64,000 nt of DNA, from NCBI GenBank assembly GCA_002343775.1, contig DDSH01000022.1, forward strand, positions 155,599-219,598. Direction: 5' to 3'. Below, one piece after another: positions 1-9,509 of this stretch. The position numbers and the translations under genes are program-made. The DNA is from Anaerolineales bacterium UBA2395. Lineage in GTDB: Bacteria > Chloroflexota > Anaerolineae > Anaerolineales > Villigracilaceae. How positions within the stretch are numbered: the first letter of the stretch is position 1; every line of letters begins with the position of its first letter. The notes beneath the pieces were generated by a model. That model saw only the letters and a program-made list of their open reading frames with translations. It made no database searches and was not told where the DNA came from.

Positions 1-721
1 AGCGACAAGGCACATCGGCAAACCAACTCATCACCAGTTTCCCCTTGCATGAATCCCTTTCAAACTCGACATGCGCCACAGCCTCACTACCGCCAAACGA
101 GTCATTGCAAGAGGAGATCACAGTCGGCTTGCCGCCAAGCCACCAGCAAATATGATCCACGGCATGCGCGCCACGGTCACGTAAAATTCCACGCGTGGAG
201 GGATCTGACTTGAAGTAAAACCCGCTCACCGTGGGCCAGTTGAAAATTTCGCCGATCACATACTCCATCTTCAATGGGCTCCCAAATGTTTTCGAAGCCA
301 GCAATTGTTTCACCATGGCAAAATGAGGGATGATCCTTTGCAGGTAATTGACCACCAGCTCGGTCTCTTTCTGATGCGCCATCTCGATCAGGATACGCGC
401 CCGGGCGGCATCCTCTGCCAATGGTTTTTCACACAACACAGGGATTCCACGCGACAGGAATTCGACTCCGACCAAGGCGTGTAGTCCGGTGGGAAGCGCG
501 ATAATGACCCCATCCGCTTCATTCTGGACCTCGCGGTAGTCCCGCACTTTCCGTCGAACCGGATACTTCGCCGAAAGTTTATCGAGACGGCTGGGATTCT
601 CGTCCACCAAAATCAGGTTTTCCATGATCTCAGGCAGCGACGCGAGCGCAGGCAGATAGTATTCCTCCGCAATCGCACCGCAGCCGATCAACGCAATATG
701 GGGCACCTTAGACCTTGTCAT
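1..721 (-). CDS. Gfo/Idh/MocA-family oxidoreductase, 3' end cut by window edge
   Basis: This reading frame runs off the window, so only the N-terminal 240 or so residues are seen. It starts with a Rossmann nucleotide-binding motif (IALIGCGAIAEEY) and has the family's catalytic-lysine motif CEKPLAED around residue 100, followed by the start of the alpha/beta substrate domain with DRGAHAVDHICWWLGG. Family members oxidise or reduce sugars using NAD(P). The start at 721 is set by AAGGAG six bases upstream. It is the last visible gene of the polysaccharide cluster and follows a glycosyltransferase closely, so a nucleotide-sugar or glycoside substrate is likely. The exact reaction cannot be read from sequence. 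Confidence 0.88.
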   Translation of the reverse strand, partial: MTRSKVPHIALIGCGAIAEEYYLPALASLPEIMENLILVDENPSRLDKLSAKYPVRRKVRDYREVQNEADGVIIALPTGLHALVGVEFLSRGIPVLCEKPLAEDAARARILIEMAHQKETELVVNYLQRIIPHFAMVKQLLASKTFGSPLKMEYVIGEIFNWPTVSGFYFKSDPSTRGILRDRGAHAVDHICWWLGGKPTVISSCNDSFGGSEAVAHVEFERDSCKGKLVMSWFADVPCR

Positions 722-734
722 GCATTGCTCCTTT

Positions 735-1886
735 TTAATATCCAGCCAAGGCTTTCAAATAGACCTGCCTGGTTTCCATTGCGATCCGTTCCTGTTCACG
801 GCAGACCCACTGCCTGGCATTTTCTTCCATACGGCGATACAGGGCGTTGTCATTCAAAATGCGCACAATTGCATCTGCCAAACGTTCAGGGTCGGCAGGC
901 GGGACGAGGAAGCCGGTTTTGCCTTCCTGAACATATTCCGGCAGCGCACCGACATTTGTCGCCACGACCGGCTTACCAAACACATACGCCGTGGTCAACA
1001 TACCGCTGGTCGAAGCGGAGAGATAAGGCAAAGCGACCAGACTTGCTTTTTGAAAACATTCCGCCATCTTTGCCGAAGTGAGAAAACCCTCTTGAAATTC
1101 AAATTTGCTTTCATCTACAACAAGAGCCCGGCAGCGCGGCAGATCCTCGCCATGCGCGGCGATCAAAAAACGGGCATTGGGCATTTTCTCTGTCACAAGT
1201 GGCTGCGCACGGATGAGAAACTCCAAGCCTTTACGGGGCTGGGCTTTCCCGGGGAACAAAATGGTTTGCAACTCCGCTTCACGAACCCCTTCCGCCCATT
1301 TCGCCGCAGCAATGCGCGGGATCAGCGAAATGTAAACAATCTTGTGCGCAGGCACGGAATACAAACGGCGTACAACGTCCGTCTGGTCGGCTCCATTGAC
1401 GATGATCAATTCAGAACCCAGTGTGAGCAGTTTCGCGATCATCCACAAAACGAATACTGGAAGTTTTTCGCCGAGGTTGGGCTGAGGGATGATCATGGTG
1501 GAGACAACAGGGACGTCGCGAATCCAGCAGGCAAGGACGGCAATCCACAATTCGCCGGGTCCCATCAAGATGTGCGCCACATCCAGTGAGTCGGCTTCGA
1601 TCATGCGTTTCAGGCGAGTCACTGCAAGGAGGGAACGCGGGTCACGCATGCGCGGGAAGTGGAAGAGCCGCACGGTCACGTTTTGGGGGACGAGTCGCTT
1701 CTTGTAAAGTAATTCAAGCAAAAGGTCTGGAGAAGAAGCGTTGGGCGATTCACCAAGGTACCAGGCAAGATTGGTCATGGAGAGATACAACGTCACTTCA
1801 TCACTTGCATCTCCCAATGCGTTGGCAAGGTCCAACCCATAATCCAGGTCATCCGAAACGATCAGACCGATGCGCAGAGGGCTCAT
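735..1886 (-). CDS. Glycosyltransferase family 4 (GT-B fold)
   Basis: A 383-residue protein with the two-Rossmann GT-B layout. The C-terminal half carries the GT4 nucleotide-sugar-binding signature: LSASTSGMLTTAYVFGKPVV followed by GALPEYVQEGKTGFLVPP (about residues 290-340). It probably transfers a sugar from a nucleotide donor to a lipid-linked intermediate on the cytoplasmic side of the membrane. Its ATG overlaps the stop of the upstream glycosyltransferase by four bases, indicating translational coupling. Donor and acceptor cannot be deduced. Confidence 0.9.
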   Translation of the reverse strand: MSPLRIGLIVSDDLDYGLDLANALGDASDEVTLYLSMTNLAWYLGESPNASSPDLLLELLYKKRLVPQNVTVRLFHFPRMRDPRSLLAVTRLKRMIEADSLDVAHILMGPGELWIAVLACWIRDVPVVSTMIIPQPNLGEKLPVFVLWMIAKLLTLGSELIIVNGADQTDVVRRLYSVPAHKIVYISLIPRIAAAKWAEGVREAELQTILFPGKAQPRKGLEFLIRAQPLVTEKMPNARFLIAAHGEDLPRCRALVVDESKFEFQEGFLTSAKMAECFQKASLVALPYLSASTSGMLTTAYVFGKPVVATNVGALPEYVQEGKTGFLVPPADPERLADAIVRILNDNALYRRMEENARQWVCREQERIAMETRQVYLKALAGY

Positions 1887-3085
1887 ATTCGTGTCTCTCC
1901 GATGGTGCGGGTGACAACCTGATAAGCGTCTTCGAGGAGCAGGTTCCAGTCAAATGCTGCCGAGTAATTTAGAGCCAATTCGGAACACAACCGGTACAGG
2001 ATCGAATCCTTGAGAAGGGCTTCTGCGGCTTGGGCGAATTCATCGGCGGAGTTGCCGATCAGCAAGCCGGCTTTGGATTCCTGCATGATGATTTCGGTCT
2101 GCCCGAGTCGGCTGGCTATGACGGGCAATCCCGCCGCCATGTATTCGATGATCTTCAGCGGGGTGGCGTAATGGCGGAAGGTACTGTCGGGAAGTGCGGT
2201 GGTGATGCCAACATCCGCTTGTGCAAGGATGGACGGAAGCGCCTCATAGGCAAATGTGCCTAGGAATTTCACCCGTTCCTCTTGCCCGAGTTCACGGCTG
2301 AGTTGACGCAGGGCAGACTCTGCCGGTCCATAGCCTGCGATCAACAGCCGGACATTGGGGATGCGTTCTGCAAGTGTGGGTAGTGCTCGAATGGCAATCT
2401 CGATATTCCACAAGGGCGAGAGGCTGCCCATATACAGGAGTGTGGGCGGGTGAGATTGTTTTTCTCTTGCACGGGAGAACAACGAAAGGTCCAAGCCGTT
2501 GGGGATGACCTCCACCTGTTTCGCGCCTTGCTTCTTGCGCAGGTCTGCCAACAAACCGTTGACAGTGATGACCACGTCTGATACTCGGGCGCAAAGTCGT
2601 TCGCGCCGCTCGACCCTGTTCCGTTTAAAGGAGCGGGTCTCCAAGCCAGGGTGGTAATCCCAGTCGTCGTAGATAAGTTTCTTTACGCGCCCGGAACGTT
2701 TGAGGAGCGCCGCTGTCCACGCATTGCCGGGGTAGCCGAAGATGGCAGCATCATAGGGCGCTTTGATGCAATGACAAAGGTTCAAATAACGCCACAGGTC
2801 TTTGATGGGCATTTCGACGACATCAGGAGCAAAGACATCCCGAATGATGATGCGGCGCGAGTTTCCATTGCTCTTGATCTCGATTCTGTTTTGAGTCAGA
2901 TTGCGTACGCCAACACACATTTTTTTCATCAGCGAGGCAGGCGCGCCACCATACATCTTCCGGTAACCGACCACGTCCATACCGGCGAACCGACCTTCGA
3001 AGTAATTCGCCATGTGACGTGTACGGTGGTTCAATCCCGAAAGCAAATGCCAGCCGCCGATGAAGAGGATGCGTCCAGAGTGCAT
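1883..3085 (-). CDS. Glycosyltransferase family 4 (GT-B fold)
   Basis: A 400-residue GT4-type enzyme. The N-terminal domain begins ILFIGGWHLLSGLNHRTRHM, and the C-terminal domain has LLIAGYGPAESALRQL, VKFLGTFAYEALPSILAQAD and the donor-site region LKIIEYMAAGLPVIASRLGQ. AAAGG lies about 11 bases before the ATG. The gene overlaps the next glycosyltransferase by four bases and follows a phosphodiesterase-like gene with a 17-base gap, so all are likely one transcript. Role: sugar addition during assembly of the polysaccharide repeat unit; the linkage is unknown. Confidence 0.9.
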   Translation of the reverse strand: MHSGRILFIGGWHLLSGLNHRTRHMANYFEGRFAGMDVVGYRKMYGGAPASLMKKMCVGVRNLTQNRIEIKSNGNSRRIIIRDVFAPDVVEMPIKDLWRYLNLCHCIKAPYDAAIFGYPGNAWTAALLKRSGRVKKLIYDDWDYHPGLETRSFKRNRVERRERLCARVSDVVITVNGLLADLRKKQGAKQVEVIPNGLDLSLFSRAREKQSHPPTLLYMGSLSPLWNIEIAIRALPTLAERIPNVRLLIAGYGPAESALRQLSRELGQEERVKFLGTFAYEALPSILAQADVGITTALPDSTFRHYATPLKIIEYMAAGLPVIASRLGQTEIIMQESKAGLLIGNSADEFAQAAEALLKDSILYRLCSELALNYSAAFDWNLLLEDAYQVVTRTIGETRI

Positions 3086-3102
3086 TGCGTTTTTGATTCC
3101 TT

Positions 3103-4767
3103 TTAGAAATAACCGAGCGCGCGCAGATGGTTTTCGAGCAGTTCCTTCTCTTCAGGTGTCATCTCGACCGATTTGGATTGCGAGAGCGTGATCTGGTCTG
3201 TAATCTCCAGCGGGTTGGAGGCAAGATAGGTCTCATCCACCAGATCGGTCAGTACGCTTCCATCCACGTAATCGGGTATGGGGAGTTTGTTCAGGTACAG
3301 GACCGTCGGCGTAATATCCGTGATCTGAGCATTCATCATGGATGGGTTCCTGCGAATATTCGGTCCGCAGGCGATGAAGATGCCCTCGGGGCAGTGCCCA
3401 CCGGAACGATCCATTCCATACAGAAAGGATGGCGTGACCAGTTCATCGGGGAATCCTTCCTGGAGCGAATAGCCATTCTCAGGAATCAGAACGAGGTCGG
3501 GTGAATTCTGTGACCAAGGACCATGATATATTTCGGATTTTTCATAGGCAGCTTGAAGAACGGGTTTTCCCGTCTCCGGATCGATAATGCCTCTAACCTG
3601 TGAAAGCACTTCTCTTACCAATTCGTTGTATTGGTCTGCCTCCACACAGCCCAACGACTCACGTCCTTTCAGGTTCACTTGAAGGGATTGAGAGGATACG
3701 CCGGCAAAGAATACTCGCGTTTGAGACCAATCCACATTTTGATTCAATCTTGCCTTCTTTCTTTTTTCGTTCAGGCGCTCTTTGAAAGTAGAGATCAGGC
3801 TGCGCGAGATGGGATTGTTCTTTAACGCCGTTTTCAAGCCCTGGCTGGCTGCCAGTTTGTTCCATAGAGAATGACCCATGCGTTCATATCGGGTTTCCGC
3901 CGACGTCACCGGGGTTTCCTTCAAATGCAGGTACCCTTTTTGTCGCAGCCAGTTTTCGATGTATACGTCCTTCGACAACCCGGTAAAACCGTGGTCGGAG
4001 ACGATGAAAAAGTTGCTTTCGGGGCGCGTTGCGATGATTTCCGCCAGGCAGCTATCGATATAGCGGTAATAAGCAGAAATGGATTCCATAAGTATCTTGC
4101 TTGTTCGTTTGGGATGGCGCGGATGTGTCTTGTCCCAGTATTTCCAGAAAAAGTGCTGGATCTTGTCGGTTCCGTCGAAAACAGCAAACAGGAAATCCGG
4201 CTGGTATTCATTTTGCAAACGGATAATCCAATCCGCTTGAATGCGTGTTTTCTGTTTAATCTCCTCAAGAAACGCTTCAGGACTCCCACCATTGACAAGA
4301 GTTTTTCCGATGAGCCACTGCTCGCCGGGGTTCCCAATTTTCGGACTGATTTCTGGGGGATGGGTATATATTTCCGCGCTCCAGGGCGTGACCAGACCGC
4401 AGATCATGAAACCATCCACCGGTTCAGGGGGAAAGTGGATGGGCAGATTTACGATTCCAGTCGTCATCTTGAAGCGGTTCATAATCCGCCACAACGGTAG
4501 CGCAGAAATACGTGACATGGCGTCGATGGGAACCTTATCGTAGGAAGTATCGATACAGGTAAAGTCGAAGATGTTGTGCTTGCCCGGGTTGACGCCCGTA
4601 ATCATGGACGCCCATGCGGGAGGGGAGTTTGGGGGAACAGTGGAGTTCAGAACACCATGACTGCCGTTTTCCATCAATTTTTGTAACATGGGCAATTCCC
4701 CCTGCTCCAGCAGTGAATTGAGAATTTTCCAGTCAGCGCCATCCAAACCCAGAACCGTGGTTTTCAT
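3103..4767 (-). CDS. Alkaline-phosphatase-superfamily phosphodiesterase/phosphotransferase
   Basis: About 554 residues related to type I phosphodiesterases / nucleotide pyrophosphatases. Visible metal and active-site motifs are GLDGADW at the N-terminus, PPNSPPAWASMITGVNPG (the usual nucleophile Thr position appears as Ser), FIVSDHGFTGL near residue 270 and SGGHCPEGIFIACGPN near 475. No signal peptide is visible. I chose the ATG at 4767 (AAGGA about ten bases upstream, MKTTVLGLDG at the domain edge); an in-frame ATG at 4797 overlapping the flippase stop is the alternative. Such proteins are common in polysaccharide clusters, where transfer or removal of phosphate-linked groups is suspected but not proven. 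Confidence 0.82.
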   Translation of the reverse strand: MKTTVLGLDGADWKILNSLLEQGELPMLQKLMENGSHGVLNSTVPPNSPPAWASMITGVNPGKHNIFDFTCIDTSYDKVPIDAMSRISALPLWRIMNRFKMTTGIVNLPIHFPPEPVDGFMICGLVTPWSAEIYTHPPEISPKIGNPGEQWLIGKTLVNGGSPEAFLEEIKQKTRIQADWIIRLQNEYQPDFLFAVFDGTDKIQHFFWKYWDKTHPRHPKRTSKILMESISAYYRYIDSCLAEIIATRPESNFFIVSDHGFTGLSKDVYIENWLRQKGYLHLKETPVTSAETRYERMGHSLWNKLAASQGLKTALKNNPISRSLISTFKERLNEKRKKARLNQNVDWSQTRVFFAGVSSQSLQVNLKGRESLGCVEADQYNELVREVLSQVRGIIDPETGKPVLQAAYEKSEIYHGPWSQNSPDLVLIPENGYSLQEGFPDELVTPSFLYGMDRSGGHCPEGIFIACGPNIRRNPSMMNAQITDITPTVLYLNKLPIPDYVDGSVLTDLVDETYLASNPLEITDQITLSQSKSVEMTPEEKELLENHLRALGYF

Positions 4768-4796
4768 CAGATTTTTTTCCTTCTCATCGTTCTTCA

Positions 4797-6263
4797 TTAT
4801 CGAATCAGATGTTCATTTGGTACTTTGAGTTTCTTTCGATTAAACATTTGGAAGAACAAATCCACATCGGGTCGTCCGACAACGCCCAACGCGAACAGGG
4901 CAAGCCCATAGGTCAATGGAGATACAACAAACACTGCCAATAACAGATGCCATTCCGAACACAGAGCCCAAAGTACACATCCTGCCATAATAGAAGCCGC
5001 TAATATGGATTTGAGTATCAGCATATAGGGAATCAGGATGCTCAAACGTTTGTGACAAATCAGGGTAAGCGGAATGAACAAGATGGCGCCGGGAATGATT
5101 CTTGTCAGGGCGGCGCCGACCAAGCCAAACCGGGGAGTGAGGGTCAAAGACAGGCCAACTGTCAGGATCACACTGATGACAGCGAAGCGGGTCGAGATTC
5201 CCTGTCCGCCAGTGGCGTTTAAATATGAGCCGTTTGCATATCCAAAAATCCAGAAAAGAAGCGGAGAAAGAATCATCAACACTGTGGCAGCCTGTTCAAA
5301 GCCCGCCCCAAATACCAGATCGATCACCTGCCCTGCGGTTATAAATGTTCCAAAGGAAAGGGCACATCCCAAAAGAAGGAGGTATTTGAACGAAATTGAG
5401 TACACTCGTTTCAGTTCGTCCGGGGATGTGGCATGAAATTTCGAAAAAACGGGGAAAATCGCTTGCAAAAAAATGCCAGGCACCAGCAGGAGATAATTCA
5501 CCAACAGAGCTGCAGAGCTATACCAGCCAACTTCCTCTTCCGGACGAAAGAGAGAGAGAACGAACACATCCACTTCTTTTGCGACAACAGAAACGAATAG
5601 CATTGCCGCAAACGGCAGTGTCGAGAGGAACAAACTGCGGGTGATGGCGAGGTCGATCCTGAATTTTGGAAGAACAAACTTCCATTTCAAGATGACCAAC
5701 CCAAGGATTAATTTGACAAAGCTGGCAAACACTGAAATCGAGACGATGACAAAAAGACTGGCATGCAATGCAATTGCTGCCATACTCAACAACATGTTCA
5801 GAATATCCCTGCCGGTTTGCAACGCGGCGGAATACTCCATCTTTTCATACGCACTGAACACGGAAAAACAAATCAACGTTAATTCGTCTAAAATGAAAAC
5901 AAAGCCGTAGATCAAAATCACTGTGATCGTGGTGGGGGGATAATCGATCAACCAGGAGAAAAGCAATACCAGCACAAAAAAAATACCAACGAACACGCCC
6001 CGAAGGAAGAAAAGATTGGGAAGATACGCTGACACGCGGGACCGGTCCGCGGAAATATCCCGAATGGTGACATCGTTCAAACCGAAATTGAGCAGCAAGC
6101 TCAGCATTGCCACAAATGAAGTTGCTGTGGCAATGATACCCATACCAGAAGCCTGAACATACCTGGATAAAGCGGCGATATACACGACCCCCAATGCAAT
6201 CGCGATACCACGCCCAAGCAGTAATACACCGGTATTCTTAAGAACGGTCAGCCCGGTTCTCAT
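4797..6263 (-). CDS. Wzx-like polysaccharide flippase
   Basis: A 488-residue, highly hydrophobic protein with about 12-14 predicted membrane segments and the MATE/Wzx-type N-terminus (VLKNTGVLLLGRGIAIALGV). Members of this superfamily flip undecaprenyl-linked repeat units across the cytoplasmic membrane. It overlaps the FemAB-like gene upstream by four bases, and its stop overlaps the alternative start of the phosphodiesterase gene. Together with the O-antigen ligase further upstream this suggests a Wzx/Wzy-type export route. Assignment rests on topology and context; no substrate can be named. Confidence 0.87.
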   Translation of the reverse strand: MRTGLTVLKNTGVLLLGRGIAIALGVVYIAALSRYVQASGMGIIATATSFVAMLSLLLNFGLNDVTIRDISADRSRVSAYLPNLFFLRGVFVGIFFVLVLLFSWLIDYPPTTITVILIYGFVFILDELTLICFSVFSAYEKMEYSAALQTGRDILNMLLSMAAIALHASLFVIVSISVFASFVKLILGLVILKWKFVLPKFRIDLAITRSLFLSTLPFAAMLFVSVVAKEVDVFVLSLFRPEEEVGWYSSAALLVNYLLLVPGIFLQAIFPVFSKFHATSPDELKRVYSISFKYLLLLGCALSFGTFITAGQVIDLVFGAGFEQAATVLMILSPLLFWIFGYANGSYLNATGGQGISTRFAVISVILTVGLSLTLTPRFGLVGAALTRIIPGAILFIPLTLICHKRLSILIPYMLILKSILAASIMAGCVLWALCSEWHLLLAVFVVSPLTYGLALFALGVVGRPDVDLFFQMFNRKKLKVPNEHLIR

Positions 6264-7339
6264 TTGAGTGCCTTCCTGTCAGCGAGTTCCCTGCAGCTTG
6301 CTGACACTCTGCGCACCAATTCTGGAAAATTTGTCAACGCTAATTTACCCGCATGCAAAATCCGGCGGAAAGGCGGGACGCGAAGATGATAGTAACAAGG
6401 CAAAACTTCCACGCCAAATCCCATCTTCCATTTCGCAATCCCGGGCTGAACCAACGGGTCGATCACCATCAGGTCGAACGTGTGGCAGCCCAGGGCATGT
6501 GCATGAGAAGCAATAGTCCATGCCAAAAGATCGTTCGACGAAAGATTTGCAAACTCCCTGCGCCAGCCAATATCCCAGGCATATACCGTGTCCTTAAAAT
6601 AAAGCACAATACTTCCGGCAATGTATTCTCCCTTGTAACTGGCGAGAAATAATCTCGCCAGTCCAATCGGCTCAAGAGCCTCCATCACCTGTTTGTAGAA
6701 ATTCATTCCGAGCAATTCGATTGGGTTGCCGGAACGCGGGTCATACGCGCCGCTAAGTGTGGAGTTCACAAGCATCTGGTATTGATCCAAGTCCGCACTG
6801 CTCCCATGGACAATCGTTACCCCCTCCCGCATCGCTTTGCGGATTTTCGTGCGTTTATCTTTGTCCAAGCGCGACCATAATTCCTCTTCCGTGAAGTTCA
6901 AATGCCAGAGCGGGGTCTTGAACATTTCCCGTGACCGATATCCAAGCCTTGTGATCGAGGCGGGGTTTCCTCCAGGCGGTGACCATATGTGAAAGATGGA
7001 AAGAGGCTTGCGAGACTCCGCTGCGCGCAATAACGCTGTAATGACCGAAGCATCTTCGCCAACAACCACAGGTCCACCGTATATGCTGAACATGTTCGCA
7101 AGGGAGGAATAACAAAGAGCCGAATCCAGTACAAAAAACACATATACGCCAACCGGGCGTTCATCCTGTATCGCCAGAAGAACAATATCTTCGAAACCAG
7201 ATTGCCGGGAGAGTATCCGATTCCACTCGATACTATGAAAGATCGTAGCGCGATCCGACTCTTCCAACACCTGCCGGATGGACATTTCATCCTCCGGGCT
7301 CAACGTTGAAAGACTCAGGTGTTTAATGGTCAGGCTCAT
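6260..7339 (-). CDS. FemAB/GNAT-fold transferase (peptidoglycan-bridge or sugar acyl transferase type)
   Basis: A 359-residue protein with a double GNAT-like layout. Residues about 160-185 (KDKRTKIRKAMREGVTIVHG) match the basic segment typical of FemAB-related proteins, and the C-terminal half includes FLASYKGEYIAGSIVLYFKD and the aromatic YAWDIGWRREF. Family members transfer aminoacyl groups from tRNA to peptidoglycan precursors, but many copies in exopolysaccharide clusters are thought to modify glycans. Overlap of four bases with the flippase puts it in the same operon. Substrate not determinable. Confidence 0.78.
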   Translation of the reverse strand: MSLTIKHLSLSTLSPEDEMSIRQVLEESDRATIFHSIEWNRILSRQSGFEDIVLLAIQDERPVGVYVFFVLDSALCYSSLANMFSIYGGPVVVGEDASVITALLRAAESRKPLSIFHIWSPPGGNPASITRLGYRSREMFKTPLWHLNFTEEELWSRLDKDKRTKIRKAMREGVTIVHGSSADLDQYQMLVNSTLSGAYDPRSGNPIELLGMNFYKQVMEALEPIGLARLFLASYKGEYIAGSIVLYFKDTVYAWDIGWRREFANLSSNDLLAWTIASHAHALGCHTFDLMVIDPLVQPGIAKWKMGFGVEVLPCYYHLRVPPFRRILHAGKLALTNFPELVRRVSASCRELADRKALK

Positions 7340-7362
7340 TTTGATACCAATATCCGCATCGC

Positions 7363-9489
7363 CTATACGGGCAGGGGAAGTTCCTGCGAAGACATTAATT
7401 CATCGGCAAATTGGCCCATATTTACTTTTTGCCCGTTTATGTAGGAGCGATGAATCGCCTTTTCAACCAGAATGTTGAACAGCCCCTGCTCACCAGGGGT
7501 TTCAGGGGCGGTCCCTTTTACATAGGCGTTCATAAATCCTTCGATGGATTTGTAAAAACAATATTCGTATCCTTTTGAAAAAACTCCGTTTCGATGCTCA
7601 AGATCCAAACCGAACTTATCGCGCTTGCTCGTCCATGAAAGATTCCCCACTACATCCTCCATGCGTATGCCTGTTAATGTGACGGCCCCCTTCTCGAACA
7701 GGGTATCGACGCTAAGGATCAAGCCGAAGGGATCGAAGAAATAGGAGGAAGTAACAGTACAAACCGCCTTGTTCCTTAACTCAAATGTCGCCGCCATATT
7801 CCTCGAAGGGACATATAGAATGTCGTGATCGAATTTCCTCCAATCCATGCCACCGAACGGACGCATGGCGTCGTCGTTCTGGTAGGAAGCCGAAACTGAG
7901 ATGATCTCGCCGCCAAGAAAAGAGACTAGGTCTAGCGCGTGGTGATAGCTGAAGGCATGTACTTTGATATCCAGCAATTCGAGCTTTCCAAAATAACAAT
8001 TCTCGATAATCTCCTTCAGTTTTTGGACGCCGGGCATGAAACGATAGTTGTAGTTGACTCCCAAAACGCGGCTTCTTTTCCGCGCCAGAGCAACCATTTG
8101 CTGCGCCTCGTCATAGTTCGAGGAAAGGACTTTCTCGCTGAACACATCGACATCCCGGCACAGGAGGTCCGTGACCGGCTGGTGATGAAGCCACTCGCGT
8201 GTGCAAACAGACACGAGATCCAGATCGAGGCGGGAAGTCATTTCATCCAGCGATGTGAATGCAGCACATCCATGCCGCCGGGCAAGGGATTGCGCCTTCT
8301 CAGCGTCAATATCCGCAACCCCGGCAACTTGCACGCCTATCAGTCGTTGAAAACCCGCCGCATGCATTCCGCCCGCATAACCGCATCCAAGAATCCCAAC
8401 CCGAATAGGTCGTGGAATGGGGACAGATAGGTTCACGCTTCCCGGTCGTTGAATAACAGGCTTGCTGCGTTTGAAGGGTTGGTATTTATCCTTCCAGACG
8501 CCTTCATAAGCCCGGACGGGTCGGAACGGCGTCATCAAGCCCCATAGACGATGGTACATATTTCTCAGAAGAGTGATCTTACGAAGTTCCCGCTTGGGAT
8601 TATGAACAAGGCGTTCGAAGGTTTGCACCCAAGGGCGTGCATGAAATTTAAGTTTTGATGTAATTTCCCGCCCCTCAAGACAGGCTTCGATGTATTCTTT
8701 TGCAAACCGAAGTTCCGCACGTTTCTCGGCAAGGGAGTAATTGGAGAACTCGAGTTCCAGCGAAATCCCACCGTCATACCCCTTTTCCCGAAGCATTTCG
8801 ATAAAGGACTTGAAATCCACATGTCCCTTACCGGGAGTAATCGAAATATCCTCGCCGCAAACATCGCGCAAATGAATATTGCCGATCCGCTCAAGACCGA
8901 GCTGCTCAACCCCGGCAAGCGGGGTAACCTTCTCACCGCGAAAAACATGGCTCGTATCGAACGTGCATCGGATGCGTTTATCATCCAGAATCTCGAACAG
9001 GCGGAGGGTTTGACCGACCGTTTCGGTAAATGTGTTCAAATGCGGCGATTCGATCTGAAGTTGAATGCCTTTCTCCCCAGCCAGATCCGCAACCCGACAC
9101 AAGCCGCGGGCGATGGATCTTGCTGTAGCCTCCCATTCCTCCTCCTCCACCTTCGAACCCGGAATGACCGTAACACACCTGACATCCAGTTCCAACGCCA
9201 GCTGAAAACCCGCCTCCATGTTGGAAAAGGTCTGAGATATCTCTTCTTTCAGAAATGATCCGGGTGTCAGGTACAGTGAGGTAATTGCCTGGTTATTTCT
9301 GAAAAGGGTTTCCTTGAGTTTCTTCACGAAATGGGAACGATCCCCCTCAAAATGAAGGTGCGGACAAAAACCCGGTACATCCACAATTTCCACGTACTTG
9401 AATCCATCTGCGGCGATGAGGTCGAGCGCGCGAAAGATCTCCATTTCATGATGCAAGACCGTCGAACAAGCTAATGTATGAGCATTCAT
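7363..9489 (-). CDS. Fusion: TIM-barrel sugar isomerase/epimerase + Gfo/Idh/MocA oxidoreductase
   Basis: A 708-residue two-domain protein. Residues 1-290 form a xylose-isomerase-like (AP endonuclease 2) TIM barrel with metal-site motifs LQIESPHLNTF, CTFDTSHVFRGEK and a GKGHVDF / SLELE pair near the end of the barrel. After a linker, residues from about 365 form a Gfo/Idh/MocA enzyme with VGILGCGYAGGMHAAGF and the lysine motif VFSEKVLSS. The start at 9489 is set by GGAGGAG; an in-frame open stretch back to 9681 runs into the upstream gene and is rejected. The fusion suggests successive epimerisation and redox steps on one sugar, which is inference. Confidence 0.9.
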   Translation of the reverse strand: MNAHTLACSTVLHHEMEIFRALDLIAADGFKYVEIVDVPGFCPHLHFEGDRSHFVKKLKETLFRNNQAITSLYLTPGSFLKEEISQTFSNMEAGFQLALELDVRCVTVIPGSKVEEEEWEATARSIARGLCRVADLAGEKGIQLQIESPHLNTFTETVGQTLRLFEILDDKRIRCTFDTSHVFRGEKVTPLAGVEQLGLERIGNIHLRDVCGEDISITPGKGHVDFKSFIEMLREKGYDGGISLELEFSNYSLAEKRAELRFAKEYIEACLEGREITSKLKFHARPWVQTFERLVHNPKRELRKITLLRNMYHRLWGLMTPFRPVRAYEGVWKDKYQPFKRSKPVIQRPGSVNLSVPIPRPIRVGILGCGYAGGMHAAGFQRLIGVQVAGVADIDAEKAQSLARRHGCAAFTSLDEMTSRLDLDLVSVCTREWLHHQPVTDLLCRDVDVFSEKVLSSNYDEAQQMVALARKRSRVLGVNYNYRFMPGVQKLKEIIENCYFGKLELLDIKVHAFSYHHALDLVSFLGGEIISVSASYQNDDAMRPFGGMDWRKFDHDILYVPSRNMAATFELRNKAVCTVTSSYFFDPFGLILSVDTLFEKGAVTLTGIRMEDVVGNLSWTSKRDKFGLDLEHRNGVFSKGYEYCFYKSIEGFMNAYVKGTAPETPGEQGLFNILVEKAIHRSYINGQKVNMGQFADELMSSQELPLPV

Positions 9490-9509
9490 CTGCTCCTCCA
9501 ATGAACATG

